Origin: Arsenophonus sp048493715
GTDB lineage: Bacteria > Pseudomonadota > Gammaproteobacteria > Enterobacterales > Enterobacteriaceae
Reading direction: 5' to 3'
Length of the DNA stretch: 64,000 nucleotides
Assembly (NCBI GenBank): GCA_048493715.1
Contig: JBGDCZ010000007.1
Location: 1-64,000, forward strand
Shown: piece after piece, positions 26,803 through 36,812 of the stretch
Position numbering within the stretch: position 1 is the stretch's first letter
Layout of the letters: the number at the start of each line of letters is the position of its first letter
Notes under the pieces: generated by a model
What the model was told of the DNA's origin: nothing
Seen by the model: the letters and a program-made list of their open reading frames with translations, nothing else
Databases searched by the model: none
Program-made: the position numbers and the translations under genes

Positions 26803-27651
26803 TCAATCAAAAATAATGGTACGGTTGCCATGAACAAAAACCCGTTGGGCTAATACCCAATATAATGCATGACTTAGGACATTTTTCTCAACGTCTTTGC
26901 CTGCTCGCATCATATCCTCGGCAGTGTAACTATGATCGACGTTAATCACATTCTGGGTAATAATCGGGCCCTCGTCGAGATCATTGTTGACAAAGTGAGC
27001 CGTTGCACCAATGATTTTGACCCCGCGTTGATAAGCTTGGTGGTAAGGTCTAGCACCGATAAAAGCCGGCAAAAAAGAGTGATGAATATTAATGATTTTA
27101 TTGGGGTAATGTTGAACAAAAACGGGAGTAAGTACGCGCATATATTTAGCCAAAACCACATAATCTGGATCATAGTGATCAATTTGTTCTTTTAATAAAT
27201 GATTGTGTTGTTCGCGGGTTAAGTTTTCATGGCTAATATGGTGAAATGGAATATTAAATTGCTCAACTAGCGATCTTAGGGTATTGTGATTGCCGATAAC
27301 GGCCGCAATTTCAACATCTAAACCATCATAAGCGCTTTTCATTAATAGATCACCTAAGCAGTGTGCCTCTTTGGTTACCATAATGACGATACGGCGTTGA
27401 TTGGCGGCGCTTAATTCACGTTTCGAACCTAACGGCAAAGCATCATCAAGATCTGCTAATAGGGTATTATCGTTGAAAATACCTTCAAGTTCAGTGCGCA
27501 TGAAAAAACAGTTGGTATGGTGATCTACAAACTCATTATTTTGAATAATATTTAATTGATGTTTATAACAAATATTAGTGATTTTAGCGATTAGTCCTTT
27601 AGCGTCTGGGCAGATAGTACGAAGGATTTTTTTTTTGTTCTGTTGTTGCAT
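26803..27651 (-). CDS. purU: PurU, formyltetrahydrofolate deformylase
   Basis: PurU hydrolyses 10-formyl-THF to THF and formate, supplying formate to PurT. It has an N-terminal ACT domain (LRTICPDAKGLIAKITNICY) and a C-terminal formyltransferase-fold catalytic domain. Catalytic residues are in INIHHSFLPAFIGARPYHQA (His) and TAHFVNNDLDEGPII (Asp). The 282 residues from ATG 27651 (MQQQNKKKILRT) match the family (280); a 14-residue upstream extension is not conserved. AAGGAA lies upstream. Intact. Confidence 0.95.
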   Translation of the reverse strand: MQQQNKKKILRTICPDAKGLIAKITNICYKHQLNIIQNNEFVDHHTNCFFMRTELEGIFNDNTLLADLDDALPLGSKRELSAANQRRIVIMVTKEAHCLGDLLMKSAYDGLDVEIAAVIGNHNTLRSLVEQFNIPFHHISHENLTREQHNHLLKEQIDHYDPDYVVLAKYMRVLTPVFVQHYPNKIINIHHSFLPAFIGARPYHQAYQRGVKIIGATAHFVNNDLDEGPIITQNVINVDHSYTAEDMMRAGKDVEKNVLSHALYWVLAQRVFVHGNRTIIFD

Positions 27652-28349
27652 GAATGGTATTTTCCTTAAAATATTTTTTGTCACAAATATCACAAAATAG
27701 AAAACTTTAATCAGGTTACGATAAAATCGTGGTAATTTTGACGCTTTTAGATTAGTTATGGCAATATTTTTTTCAAAATTTCATTAAAATTATATAAAAA
27801 AAGAGTATTTTTATTATTGTAAATGACATTTTTATCATTCGGAATATTGATTAATTAAAAGTAAACAGTAGCTTTAATAGATAATTATGAGCTATTTATG
27901 ATTTGTCAATCTGAAAACTTTGGGAAAGCTTCATTTTTATCTTTATATTAGTTTTTAATTGAGTAAATAGTGTTACTCATCAGTGACTGTATCCATTTTC
28001 AATGCTTTTGATATTGATAATTTATTTGTTTTTTGTTTACTGATTTGAATTTTAGATATTGATAATAAAGTAATAAATTGCATTTTTCGTCGCTAGATTT
28101 AGCGTAAAAAAAAACATAGGATTATTTTGATTAAAGAAAAAAGGAACAAAATTAAGAAAGTAATTTCTAATTATAATAACAGTATAAAAGTAACCAATTG
28201 ATTTCAATACGTGAAAAATAGTTATATATTTCAATACAAAAAAATATATAACTTTAAGTGTAAATCCGTAAAATATTTGTTCTATCATAAGCACTTTTTT
28301 CCAAAAGATAATATTGTCAATGGCATTTTATGTAATGTAAGGCTGGTAT
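27652..28349. other. 698-bp AT-rich spacer purU-rssB
   Basis: In E. coli this interval holds tRNA-Tyr genes and rssA. I see neither a cloverleaf nor any RssA-like translation. There is an 80-codon minus-strand frame (28052-28294) made of low-complexity F/I/Y residues, which I treat as chance. Confidence 0.45.
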
Positions 28350-29366
28350 ATGAAAGGGAAGAAAATATTAATTGTAGAAGATGAGGTGGTTTTTCGTTCC
28401 GTACTGAGAAATTACCTTAAATCATATGATGTGATTACTTATACAGCCAGTAATGGACAGGAGGCGTTAGATATTATTAATGCTGTTGAGCATCTTGATT
28501 TGATTTTATGTGATTTAAGTATGCCCGTGATGAGTGGCGAGACTTTAATGCAAAAATTGGTGGAAATGAAGTGTGAAATTCCAGTCATTGTTATTTCAGG
28601 AACAAATAGAATTAGCGACTTGGATAGAATGCTGCGACTTGGTGTAAAGGATGCGTTATTGAAACCGATTGTCGATTTTGATGATGTCAGAGAAACCATC
28701 ACACGTAATTTGTATCCCGATATTGTAGAAACAATTACTCGTTTGTCTTCTGAACTTTCTCATATTCAGCAAATGTTACAGCATGAGAAACATGATATTT
28801 TGCCAGTTTTGCTTGAATTACAGCCTAAAGTAAATCAAACACTAGCAAATTATAAAATTAATTATCGTCAGTTAAAAGATATTAATAAAATTGGATTATT
28901 ATTTGATCTAGCCGAGCTTTCTGAAAAGCAGATAGGTTTTTATTGCCTTGATATTGAGTATTCCCCAGGAGATGGAGTAATGGCTGCATTATTACTTAGA
29001 GTTGCTTTTAATGAATTATTACAAAAATATCTCAGTAGTCAATCAAAATCATTATTTAATATTAGTGAAATGCTTGAGCAAATAAATAATCTATTAATAG
29101 ATTTAGGTATTAAAGGGCAATTTCCATTTTTATTAGGTTATTTTCATACTGAAAGTAAAATGATTGTGCTTGCTTCAGCGGGTCTGAATGTAAAATTAAA
29201 AACAGAGAATAAAGAAGTGAAATTATCATCTCGTGTGCCATTAGGTAGCTTACAATCAATTGCTTATCAACAAATAATGGAAAAAGGGACAGATTGGCAA
29301 TGTAAAATTTGGAACCATAAACATAGAATGACCCTGATGTTTAATTCATTGGTAGAGATATTATAA
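28350..29366 (+). CDS. rssB: RssB, adaptor for RpoS degradation
   Basis: RssB is an orphan response regulator that delivers sigma-S to ClpXP. The 338 residues compare with 337 in E. coli. The receiver domain is N-terminal (KKILIVEDEVVFRSVLRN; phosphoacceptor D55 in LILCDLSMPVMSG; conserved K in LLKPIVD). The degenerate PP2C-like output domain contains GFYCLDIEYSPGDGVMAALL and FPFLLGYFHTES. SD-like aagg precedes ATG 28350. rssA is gone from its usual upstream place. Intact. Confidence 0.92.
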   Translation: MKGKKILIVEDEVVFRSVLRNYLKSYDVITYTASNGQEALDIINAVEHLDLILCDLSMPVMSGETLMQKLVEMKCEIPVIVISGTNRISDLDRMLRLGVKDALLKPIVDFDDVRETITRNLYPDIVETITRLSSELSHIQQMLQHEKHDILPVLLELQPKVNQTLANYKINYRQLKDINKIGLLFDLAELSEKQIGFYCLDIEYSPGDGVMAALLLRVAFNELLQKYLSSQSKSLFNISEMLEQINNLLIDLGIKGQFPFLLGYFHTESKMIVLASAGLNVKLKTENKEVKLSSRVPLGSLQSIAYQQIMEKGTDWQCKIWNHKHRMTLMFNSLVEIL

Positions 29367-29518
29367 TTATTTCTTTTTACAAATATATTAACCTAAGCCA
29401 ATTTTCTCTAGTTTGCTATTTATCTGGTATATTTTACTGATATACTCGTCATAAATGTTGTGGAAAATCTATCTGTCCTATTTCCTTAGTATATTATATA
29501 GGTAACTTGGAAGAAAAA

Positions 29519-30427
29519 ATGCAATTAAAAAAAGCAGAAAAAAAAATCACTAAAGCAGTTATTCCTGTTGCTGGATTAGGTACTCGTATGTTGCCGGCAA
29601 CGAAAGCGATCCCTAAAGAAATGCTGCCTCTAGCTGATAAGCCACTTATCCAATATGTAGTGAATGAATGTATCTCTGCAGGTATTCATCAAATTATTTT
29701 AGTCACTCATTCATCAAAGAATTCAATAGAAAACCATTTTGATACCAGTTTTGAATTAGAAGCAATCTTAGAGAAACGTGTCAAACGGCAATTATTAAAT
29801 GAAGTACAATTCATATGTCCAAGCCATGTCACCATTATGCAAACTAGACAAGGTATAGCCAAAGGACTTGGGCATGCAATTTTATGTGCAAAACCGTTAG
29901 TAGGAGAGGAGCCTTTTGCTGTAGTTTTACCTGATGTAATTATTGATCAGTATTCATCTGATTTGACACATTATAATTTGAGTGCGATGTTAGCACGTTA
30001 CTATGAAACTTCAGCCAGTCAAATTCTTGTTGAGCCAGTACCAAAAGAATGTGTATCGAATTATGGCGTTGTTGATTGTGATAGTTATGAATTAAAACCA
30101 GGTGAGAGTAAAATTATTCAAGGTGTTGTTGAAAAACCTAAAATTGATGAGGCGCCTTCTAATTTATCTATAGTTGGTCGTTATGTACTGTCAGAAAAAA
30201 TTTGGCCTTTGTTAGAGAAAACGCCAACTGGTGCTGGTGATGAAATTCAGTTAACTGATGCGATTGAAATGTTGATGCAGCAAGCGCCTGTTGAAGCTTA
30301 TCATTTGCTAGGTAAGAGCCATGATTGTGGTGATAAATTAGGTTATATGAAAGCATTTGTTGAATATGGTATGCAGCATGAATCGTTTGGTGACGAATTT
30401 TCTGCCTGGATAAAGACAATATCTTAG
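29519..30427 (+). CDS. galU: GalU, UTP-glucose-1-phosphate uridylyltransferase
   Basis: GalU makes UDP-glucose for LPS core, trehalose and other glycans. The 302 residues from ATG 29519 equal the E. coli length; a TTG at 29509-region start 4 codons earlier is less likely because GGAAG (29509-29513) then serves as SD. The nucleotide-binding motif is AVIPVAGLGTRMLPATKAIP. Catalytic and binding blocks follow: LPDVIIDQY, GVVEKPKIDEAPSNL, GKSHDCGDKLGYMKA. Intact. Confidence 0.95.
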   Translation: MQLKKAEKKITKAVIPVAGLGTRMLPATKAIPKEMLPLADKPLIQYVVNECISAGIHQIILVTHSSKNSIENHFDTSFELEAILEKRVKRQLLNEVQFICPSHVTIMQTRQGIAKGLGHAILCAKPLVGEEPFAVVLPDVIIDQYSSDLTHYNLSAMLARYYETSASQILVEPVPKECVSNYGVVDCDSYELKPGESKIIQGVVEKPKIDEAPSNLSIVGRYVLSEKIWPLLEKTPTGAGDEIQLTDAIEMLMQQAPVEAYHLLGKSHDCGDKLGYMKAFVEYGMQHESFGDEFSAWIKTIS

Positions 30428-30461
30428 TTGGCTATTATCGATAAATTTGACTCAAATCAAT

Positions 30462-30485
30462 AAAAAAACCTATATGGTTTTTTTT
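30462..30485 (+). terminator. terminator of galU
   Basis: Stem aaaaaaacc / ggttttttt with a 5-nt loop runs into a T run, 35 bases after the galU stop. The stem is A/T-rich with only two G-C pairs, but the U tract is long. Confidence 0.65.
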
Positions 30486-31220
30486 ATAAAATATTGCTTG
30501 TTTATTATTATAAATTTATTTTAACAAACTCTATTTATACATGAAATTAAAAAAGAGATTTATTGATTTTGTTAGTCGGGTTATTATGTCGTATCAATCG
30601 AGATATTACATATTATTTCAAATAATAAGAATTTTATTTTTGCGATGCATATATCGTTTTTGTTGCTAGTTAAGTTTTTCTAATGGTTAGCGGTTAGATT
30701 TTTATCAATAATATTTACATTTATTTAATTGATTTAGTATGTATCAGCTTGGTTGTTTATTTTTTGGGTTGTCGGCTAATCTGTTTTATTATTTCTCTAG
30801 TAAATTTTTTTCATAATCAATAGTAGCTGACGATCCACACAACAAAATAAAATCTTATGTTTGCTAGTATAAATCTATTGTAGACTAATAATAAACACTG
30901 AATGCATAACGTTATAGAAATAAAAATCAATTATGTCGATTGTTGCAGGAATAATTTTAAAACTTCAACAACATAAATTTACATAGCATCGGCATAACAG
31001 ATAATGAAATATTTATATTAATAGCAGTTGTATATTTTGATATCGCTATCTTTATTATAAAGAAAGAGATACGCTAGTTATTAGTAGAAAAGTATCTTAC
31101 AAGTAAATGTATTTTAAAATTACTAGAGTTATCTAATCGAGTATAGTTCGTTGATGTTTATTCGACTTTATAACGATCAGTTATTTGTTGTGTGATAAAT
31201 GTTAATAACATGTGTAATAA
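30486..31220. other. 735-bp AT-rich spacer between convergent galU and hns
   Basis: No frame of 60 codons or more and no recognised protein or RNA remnant. Both flanking genes end into it and both have their own terminators, so it is either decayed coding DNA eroded beyond recognition or an unannotated small-RNA region. I cannot decide which. Confidence 0.45.
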
Positions 31221-31248
31221 AAAATACCCTTTATATAAAGGGTATTTT
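31221..31248. terminator. 28-bp perfect palindrome, terminator of hns
   Basis: A perfect 28-bp palindrome whose arms are aaaataccctttat / ataaagggtatttt, 20 bases after the hns stop. On the minus strand the right arm ends in TTTT followed by TATTA, giving a rho-independent terminator. Symmetry makes it bidirectional. Confidence 0.75.
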
Positions 31249-31267
31249 CAATGCGGAGAAAGAACAT

Positions 31268-31684
31268 TTAGATTAAAAAATCGTCTAACTTTTTACCTTT
31301 TTGTTCCATCGCTTTTTTGATCACAGCTGGTGTACGGCCTTGACCAGTCCAGGTTTTGATTTCACCGTTTTCATCTTTATATTGATATTTAGCGGGTCGT
31401 GCAGCGCGTTTAGTACGGCCAGACGTTTTTGATGGAGCCTTAGCAGTAACAAGATCATCTAGACTGAGGCCTTCTCCTTCAAGCAATTTAATATATTTTG
31501 CAACTTTTTGACTATGAGCTTCTAATTGTGCTCTCGCTTGATTTTCATCTTCGCGACGTTCATCTACAACAGTATTGAACTTATCTTGTATTTCTTGTAA
31601 TGATTCTAATGGCATTTCTCTTGCTATCGCACGTAAGGTACGAATGTTATTTAATGATTTAAAATATTTCAATGAATCGCTCAT
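31268..31684 (-). CDS. hns: H-NS, nucleoid-structuring silencer
   Basis: H-NS coats AT-rich DNA and silences horizontally acquired genes. The 138 residues match the family (137). The N-terminal dimer/oligomer coiled coil spans ~1-80 (LKYFKSLNNIRTLRAIARE). A basic linker follows (SKTSGRTKRAARPAKY). The DNA-binding domain has the AT-hook-like QGR loop at TWTGQGRTPA (111-120). AGGA precedes ATG 31684. It lies between galU and tdk, the hns rather than stpA position. Intact, which is notable because nearly the whole chromosome is AT-rich. Confidence 0.96.
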   Translation of the reverse strand: MSDSLKYFKSLNNIRTLRAIAREMPLESLQEIQDKFNTVVDERREDENQARAQLEAHSQKVAKYIKLLEGEGLSLDDLVTAKAPSKTSGRTKRAARPAKYQYKDENGEIKTWTGQGRTPAVIKKAMEQKGKKLDDFLI

Positions 31685-31728
31685 TTTCCTGGTCTCGAAT
31701 TAAAATGAATGTTGGCTGATGTTTTCTA

Positions 31729-31757
31729 ATAATAGAATGCTATTTTATTTTCTGCAA
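31729..31757 (-). promoter_or_regulatory. candidate sigma-70 promoter of hns
   Basis: Read on the minus strand: TTGCAG (31757-31752), a 17-nt spacer and TATTAT (31734-31729), 45 bases upstream of the hns ATG. Good box identity and ideal spacing. Confidence 0.5.
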
Positions 31758-32290
31758 TAGTGAAGTTACAAAATAAGGTTAAATTTATTGTTTTTTTAAA
31801 CTTAAACTTCTTTGCAAAAGCAATATAAGCTTTCACTAGAAAAATATTATATATCTTATATTAGATACTAAGGATACTTAAAAATCTATACGAAAATGAT
31901 AGTATTGCTTTTATATTTGAATTTCATTCAGATGTAAAGATGATGTTTTTTATTTTTATTCAACTTTATGGTATGTAACATAAACTAAATTTTAACTTAA
32001 TATGTGTAAAAGAGTTTACTTATTATACTTTTTTTGAGTTATTACTACCAGGTATCTTAGTTCTATGATGAATGCTAGCTATTAATAATCTTTTCATATC
32101 ACATATTTTGTTAAAATAAAGATGTGGTTTGTATAGGATGAAATTTAAACATACTAACTTTTCATGACTATAAAACATTACTAAAAAGTCTGTTGTGTTA
32201 GTTATCAATATTTATAATCAAAGTAAATGAGGAAAATGTTTGTGGTAAACTTTTAAAATGTTTGTCTAAATAGGTAAGAGGAAAGGGCTA
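31758..32290. other. AT-rich divergent spacer hns-tdk
   Basis: Upstream region of hns and tdk with no supported gene; a 61-codon minus-strand frame at 32023-32208 has no recognisable features. A SD-like agaggaaagg (32277-32286) stands before the tdk ATG. Confidence 0.4.
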
Positions 32291-32920
32291 ATGGCTCAGC
32301 TATATTTCTATTATTCTGTAATGAATGCGGGTAAATCAACTTCACTACTTCAGTCTTCGTACAATTGTAATGAACGGGAAATGAATACACTTATTTTTAC
32401 GGCTTAGATCGATACCCGATTTGTGCAAGGTAAGGTAATTGCTCGAATTGGTTTAGTTGCTGATACAATATTATTTTTACAGGAAACAAATATGGGTCAA
32501 TTAATAAAAGAAAAAAATAGATATCAAAAAATTCATTATGTACTGGTGGATGAGTGTAAATTTTTGACTAAAGAGCAAGTTAGTCAGCTTTGTGAAATTG
32601 TTGATTATGCCGGTATTCCAATTTTATGTTATGGATTGAGAACAGACTTTCGTGGCGAGTTGTTTATTGGTAGTCAATATTTGTTAGCCTGGGCAGATAA
32701 GCTTATTGAACTAAAAACGATTTGTTACTGTGGACGTAAAGCTAGTAGAGTCTTGCGATTGGATGATCAAGGTCTTGCTGTTTATCAGGGAGAGCAGATT
32801 GAAATTGGTGGTAATGAGAAATATATTTCAGTTTGTCGTAGACATTATGTGGATGCAATTAATCACACTAAATATATTGAAGTGGGTGAAAAACCTTTTT
32901 CAGTTGTTCCATTTAAATAA
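32291..32920 (+). pseudogene. tdk: tdk, thymidine kinase with one in-frame amber codon
   Basis: Tdk phosphorylates thymidine and deoxyuridine in pyrimidine salvage. From ATG 32291 the P-loop reads YYSVMNAGKSTSLLQS. TAG at 32405-32407 replaces the conserved Glu of the TAEID motif (here FTA-stop-IDTRF). After it the frame is uninterrupted for 171 codons with all landmarks: YVLVDECKFLTKEQV, CYGLRTDFRGELFIGSQYLL, and zinc cysteines in TICYCGRKAS and VCRRHY. The total of 209 codons compares with 205 in E. coli. This is a single-lesion, recent pseudogene, or needs readthrough. A restart downstream would lose the P-loop and so be inactive. Confidence 0.88.
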
Positions 32921-33097
32921 TTTTTAAATTTCTATATTAGGTTATTATCCTTGAATGAAAATTAATTACGCAAAATAACTATTTTCAGTTTAAATTATTT
33001 TAAAATAAGCGATTAATAAAATAGTTTGAGATTAAAAAAGCACCGAATATATTTTCAGTGCTATTTAATAAATAAATGGTTACAAATAAAATGTTTA

Positions 33098-33930
33098 TTA
33101 AGTAGATTCTTTTACTACATCGTTTTTTTCATCTTCTAGCAGAAATATATTTTCTCTTCACTAAATTTATTGCCATAGTAAGAATCCAGCATAATTTGTT
33201 TTAGGTCTGTGATCAAAGGAAAGCGAGGGTTTTCGCCAGTACATTGATTATCAAAGGCATCTTCAGATAATTTATCTACTTTATAGCTAAGAAATCCTTT
33301 TCTGCTACTCCAGCTTCACGAATAGATTTAGGAATACCGGGCATAGTTTTAAATGTTGCTAACCAATCAAGTAGTTTTTCAATTTTATTAGCAGTACGAT
33401 CACCAGGCGAGGTTAATCCTAAATGATCGGCAATTTCAGCATAGTGACGACGAGCGTGAGGACGATCATATTGGTTGAATGCCGTTTGTTTAGTTGGATT
33501 ATCATTAGCGTTATATCGAATAACATTTTCGATCAGCAACGCGTTAGCTAAACCATAAGGTAAATGAAATTCAGAGCCTAATTTATGTGCCATTGAGTGA
33601 CAAACACCTAAAAGGCATTAGCGAAGGCAATACCCGCGATAGTTGTAGCATTATGTACTCATTCGTGGGCAATCGGATCATTTGAGCCATTAGATAACTG
33701 GCTGGCAAATATTCTTTTAATAATGCCAACGCTTGTAAAGCTTGTCCATCAGAGTATTCACTGGCAAGAACTGAGACGTAGGCTTCTAATGTAATGCGTG
33801 GACAACCGCATCAAGTCCACCGAATGCAGTGAGCAATTTCAGCATATGCATGACAAGGTTGGCATCAACAATTGCCATATTTGGCGTAATAGCATAGTCA
33901 ACTAATAGCTTATCATTTATAAACGATAAC
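33098..33930 (-). pseudogene. adhE: adhE remnant, 3' third of aldehyde-alcohol dehydrogenase
   Basis: AdhE (~891 residues) converts acetyl-CoA to ethanol in fermentation. Only the C-terminal iron alcohol dehydrogenase part is left, in several frames: VDYAITPNMAIVDANLVMHM, AFGGLDAVVHAL, EAYVSVLASEYSDGQALQAL, then the open block 33276-33593 (MAHKLGSEFHLPYGLANALL, RHYAEIADHLGL) and CTGENPRFPLITDLKQIML in another frame, ending near VVKEST, stop 33098. At least four frameshifts and an in-frame stop. The N-terminal ~550 residues are absent; marC follows at 34222. The order hns-tdk-adhE-marC matches E. coli. Inactive. Confidence 0.88.
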
Positions 33931-34221
33931 TAAAGTGATCTTTATCAAAGAAAGTGCATACTGAATCAATTCAGTAATAAGTTATATAAGACTAATTTCA
34001 ATTAACAATATTATTGAGTATAGTAGGTTAAATTAGCAATATTTTGTCTGGCTTTTTTGAAGCTTATTTTTTAGTTTAGTTAGAGATTTAGTTTTTGAAT
34101 TTTATCTAGATAAGTATGCTACGTTAAGATAAAGTGTCTTTCCTACATAGGTTAAACATTATTATATTATGGATAATTAATATTTAGCTAAGCGTTTAAT
34201 GTTTGATTGAGGGACTCAATT

Positions 34222-34866
34222 GTGGTTGCTACTTTGCTGGATCTACCTAATTATATTAATTTTTTTCTAGGTCTTTTTGCTCTAGTTAATCCAATAGGAA
34301 TTTTGCCTGTATTTATTAGCATGACTAATTATCAGTCTGTGACAGATAGAAATCGAACTAATTTAGTCGCTAATTTTTCAGTGGCTATTATTTTATGTAT
34401 TTCGTTACTGGTGGGTGAGTTTTTTTTAAAATTATTTGGTATTTCTATTGATTCTTTTCGTGTCGCTGGCGGGATAGTCATTGTAGCGATTGCTATGTCT
34501 ATGATTAGTGGTCGAATAGGCGAAGACAAACAGAACAAACAGGAAAAATCGGAAACTATCATTCGTGATAGTATTGGTGTTGTTCCTTTAGCTCTACCAT
34601 TAATGGCTGGGCCTGGAGCAATAAGTTCATGCATCGTCTGGTCTTCTCGTTGGGAAGGATGGCAGAATTTAATAGGGTTATCTTTAACCTGCATCTTTTT
34701 CGCTTTTTGTTGTTGGTTACTGTTTCGCTCAGCAACAATTCTAGTTAAGTATTTAGGGCAAACAGGAATTAATGTTATTACTCGTATTATGGGATTGTTA
34801 TTAATGTCATTAGGAATTGAGTTTATCATCACTGGCACCAAAGCTGTTTTACCCGGATTACTCTAA
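34222..34866 (+). CDS. ychE: MarC family inner-membrane protein (YchE)
   Basis: YchE is a six-helix membrane protein of the MarC/UPF0056 family with unknown function. The start chosen is GTG 34222 (VVATLLDLPNYINFFLG), which aligns exactly with the E. coli N-terminus and has GAGGG at 34209-34213. The TTG at 34207 adds 5 unsupported residues. Core: ALVNPIGILPVFISMT, AMSMISGRIGEDKQNKQEK, VVPLALPLMAGPGAISSCIV, TGINVITRIMGLLLMSLG. The length of 214 matches 215. The opp operon that follows in E. coli is absent. Intact. Confidence 0.92.
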   Translation: MVATLLDLPNYINFFLGLFALVNPIGILPVFISMTNYQSVTDRNRTNLVANFSVAIILCISLLVGEFFLKLFGISIDSFRVAGGIVIVAIAMSMISGRIGEDKQNKQEKSETIIRDSIGVVPLALPLMAGPGAISSCIVWSSRWEGWQNLIGLSLTCIFFAFCCWLLFRSATILVKYLGQTGINVITRIMGLLLMSLGIEFIITGTKAVLPGLL

Positions 34867-35351
34867 TACCAGAATAACCACATAAATCAGCGATGTTTAT
34901 GATTATTCATAAAATTTTTTGCATATTGGCATGATTATAAAAGCCTATATTAATAATTTTATTTATATAGTTAGTAAATATTAATTATTAATCAAACAAT
35001 TATAGAACTAATTGTTATAAATTATTAAAAAACGCTTTTTTACCAATACCATGTTATCCATTTTCATTTATAGCTAACATGTAAGGTAATATTTTAAATT
35101 AAAATATTTTCTTGTTAGCTAATTAGTTCAGTTACAATAATGGTTAGTGTAATTTTGGCTGGTAATTTGCACAATAAATTGATTTGACAATTAACTATGT
35201 ATCTTATGGTTAAAACCAATATATGAATATCGTTATTATGAGTATCATTTTTGTTGTAATTTGTTAATTGGAAAATAAATATTGCTGCTTACTTATTAAT
35301 ATTGGACTTGGTTTCACACAAATCATTTTCTGTCTTATTTTATTAAAAATA
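34867..35351. other. 485-bp AT-rich spacer marC-cls
   Basis: Convergent 3' ends. In E. coli oppABCDF and yciU lie here. I could recognise no Opp-like translation. No stem-loop with a convincing U run. Confidence 0.45.
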
Positions 35352-36812
35352 TTACAATAATGGACTAAAAAAATAGCAGATACGTTCAATAATACGGTTC
35401 CATAATGGGCGTTTATTCCAATTATTCAGAATTAAAGGCGTAGAGCGGGCAATGTAATCGTACTGAACTAATATAAGATCACTACCAAAGCTTTTATCAT
35501 CAATAACAACAGTAATTTCAAAATTAAGCCATAGACTTCTCATGTCTAGATTAACTGAACCAATTAAGCTTAATTCACCATCAACCGATACGCTTTTAGT
35601 ATGTAAAAGCCCGTCATTGAATTGATAAATTTTAACACCAGCTTCTAATAATTCAGCGTAAAATGCTCGACTAGCCCACCGGACCAAAAAAAAATTATTT
35701 CGATTAGGTATGACCATTAGTACTTCGACACCACGCATTGCTGCTGTGCAAATAGCATGAATTAGATCATCACTGGGAACAAAGTAGGGTGTGGTAAGGA
35801 TTAGCTGCTTACGAGCAGAAAAAATAGCCGTCATCAAAGATTGCTGAATTAATTCTTCTGGAAATCCGGGGCCTGAAGCAATGACTTGGGTTGTATGCCC
35901 GCTAGCTTGCTCAAATGGCATAATATTGATATCAGGTGGAGGAGGTAGTATGCGTTGACCTGTTTCCATTTCCCAGTCAAAGGCGTACACAATACCAAGT
36001 GTTGTTGAGACTGGCCCTTCCATGCGCACAACGATATCTATCCATTGGCCAACACCGGCATTTTGCTTATAAAAACGAGGATCAACCATATTCATGCTGC
36101 CAGCATAGGAAATATAATTATCAATAATGATTATTTTTCGATGCTGACGGAGATCCATTCGACGTAGAAAAAAGCGGAACAAATTTACTTTTAGTGATTC
36201 TATCAATTCTATTCCAGCTTCACGCATTTTTTTTGGCTGATGGCTATGAAAAAACGACCAGCTACCAGCAGAATCAATCATAATTCGGCATTTTATACCA
36301 CGTTTAGCCGCTTTGATTAGGGCTTCCGTGACTTTATCAACTAATCCTCCGGCTTGCCAAATATAAAACACCATTTCAATATTGTAACATGCCGAATTAA
36401 TATCCCGTATAATGGCATTTAAAGAGTCCTGATAATTAGTTAAAAGTTGAATTTTATTTCCTTTGACACCGCCTATTCCTTGTCTCTTTTCACATAGTTC
36501 AAATAAAGGTTCAGCCACTCGACTATTACTTTTGCAAAAAATATGTTTGGATTGTTTGAGTTTTTCTAGCCAAGTCTCAACCGAGGGCCACATACTCTTT
36601 GCTTTCATTATTCTTCTTTTACCAAGGTGTAACTCACCAAAAGCCAGATAAGCAATTACGCCGACAAGTGGAATAATATAAATAATTAATAGCCAGGTAA
36701 GTGCAGAGGTGACCGGACGTCGTTTTAATAAAATGCGAATAGTAACCGTAGCGATCATTAGCCAGTACAGAAAAAGCAAAGCCCAATTTAGTAATATATA
36801 GACGGTTGCCAT
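35352..36812 (-). CDS. clsA: ClsA, cardiolipin synthase A
   Basis: ClsA condenses two phosphatidylglycerols to cardiolipin. The 486 residues from ATG 36812 equal the E. coli length. Two N-terminal transmembrane helices (~5-60; LLIIYIIPLVGVIAYLAFGE) are followed by two phospholipase-D catalytic motifs: HRKIIIIDNYISYAGSMN and HTKSVSVDGELSLIGSVN. It ends YFFSPLL as in orthologues. Intact, so cardiolipin synthesis is likely kept. Confidence 0.96.
   Translation of the reverse strand: MATVYILLNWALLFLYWLMIATVTIRILLKRRPVTSALTWLLIIYIIPLVGVIAYLAFGELHLGKRRIMKAKSMWPSVETWLEKLKQSKHIFCKSNSRVAEPLFELCEKRQGIGGVKGNKIQLLTNYQDSLNAIIRDINSACYNIEMVFYIWQAGGLVDKVTEALIKAAKRGIKCRIMIDSAGSWSFFHSHQPKKMREAGIELIESLKVNLFRFFLRRMDLRQHRKIIIIDNYISYAGSMNMVDPRFYKQNAGVGQWIDIVVRMEGPVSTTLGIVYAFDWEMETGQRILPPPPDINIMPFEQASGHTTQVIASGPGFPEELIQQSLMTAIFSARKQLILTTPYFVPSDDLIHAICTAAMRGVEVLMVIPNRNNFFLVRWASRAFYAELLEAGVKIYQFNDGLLHTKSVSVDGELSLIGSVNLDMRSLWLNFEITVVIDDKSFGSDLILVQYDYIARSTPLILNNWNKRPLWNRIIERICYFFSPLL

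Noticed and set aside
28052..28294. 80-codon minus-strand frame in the purU-rssB spacer.
   Set aside because: Low-complexity F/I/Y/N composition from AT-rich DNA, no SD, no domain.
33276..33593. 105-residue frame as a separate iron-dependent alcohol dehydrogenase.
   Set aside because: It is only the central part of the AdhE C-terminal domain and lacks the cofactor-binding part; it belongs to the adhE remnant.
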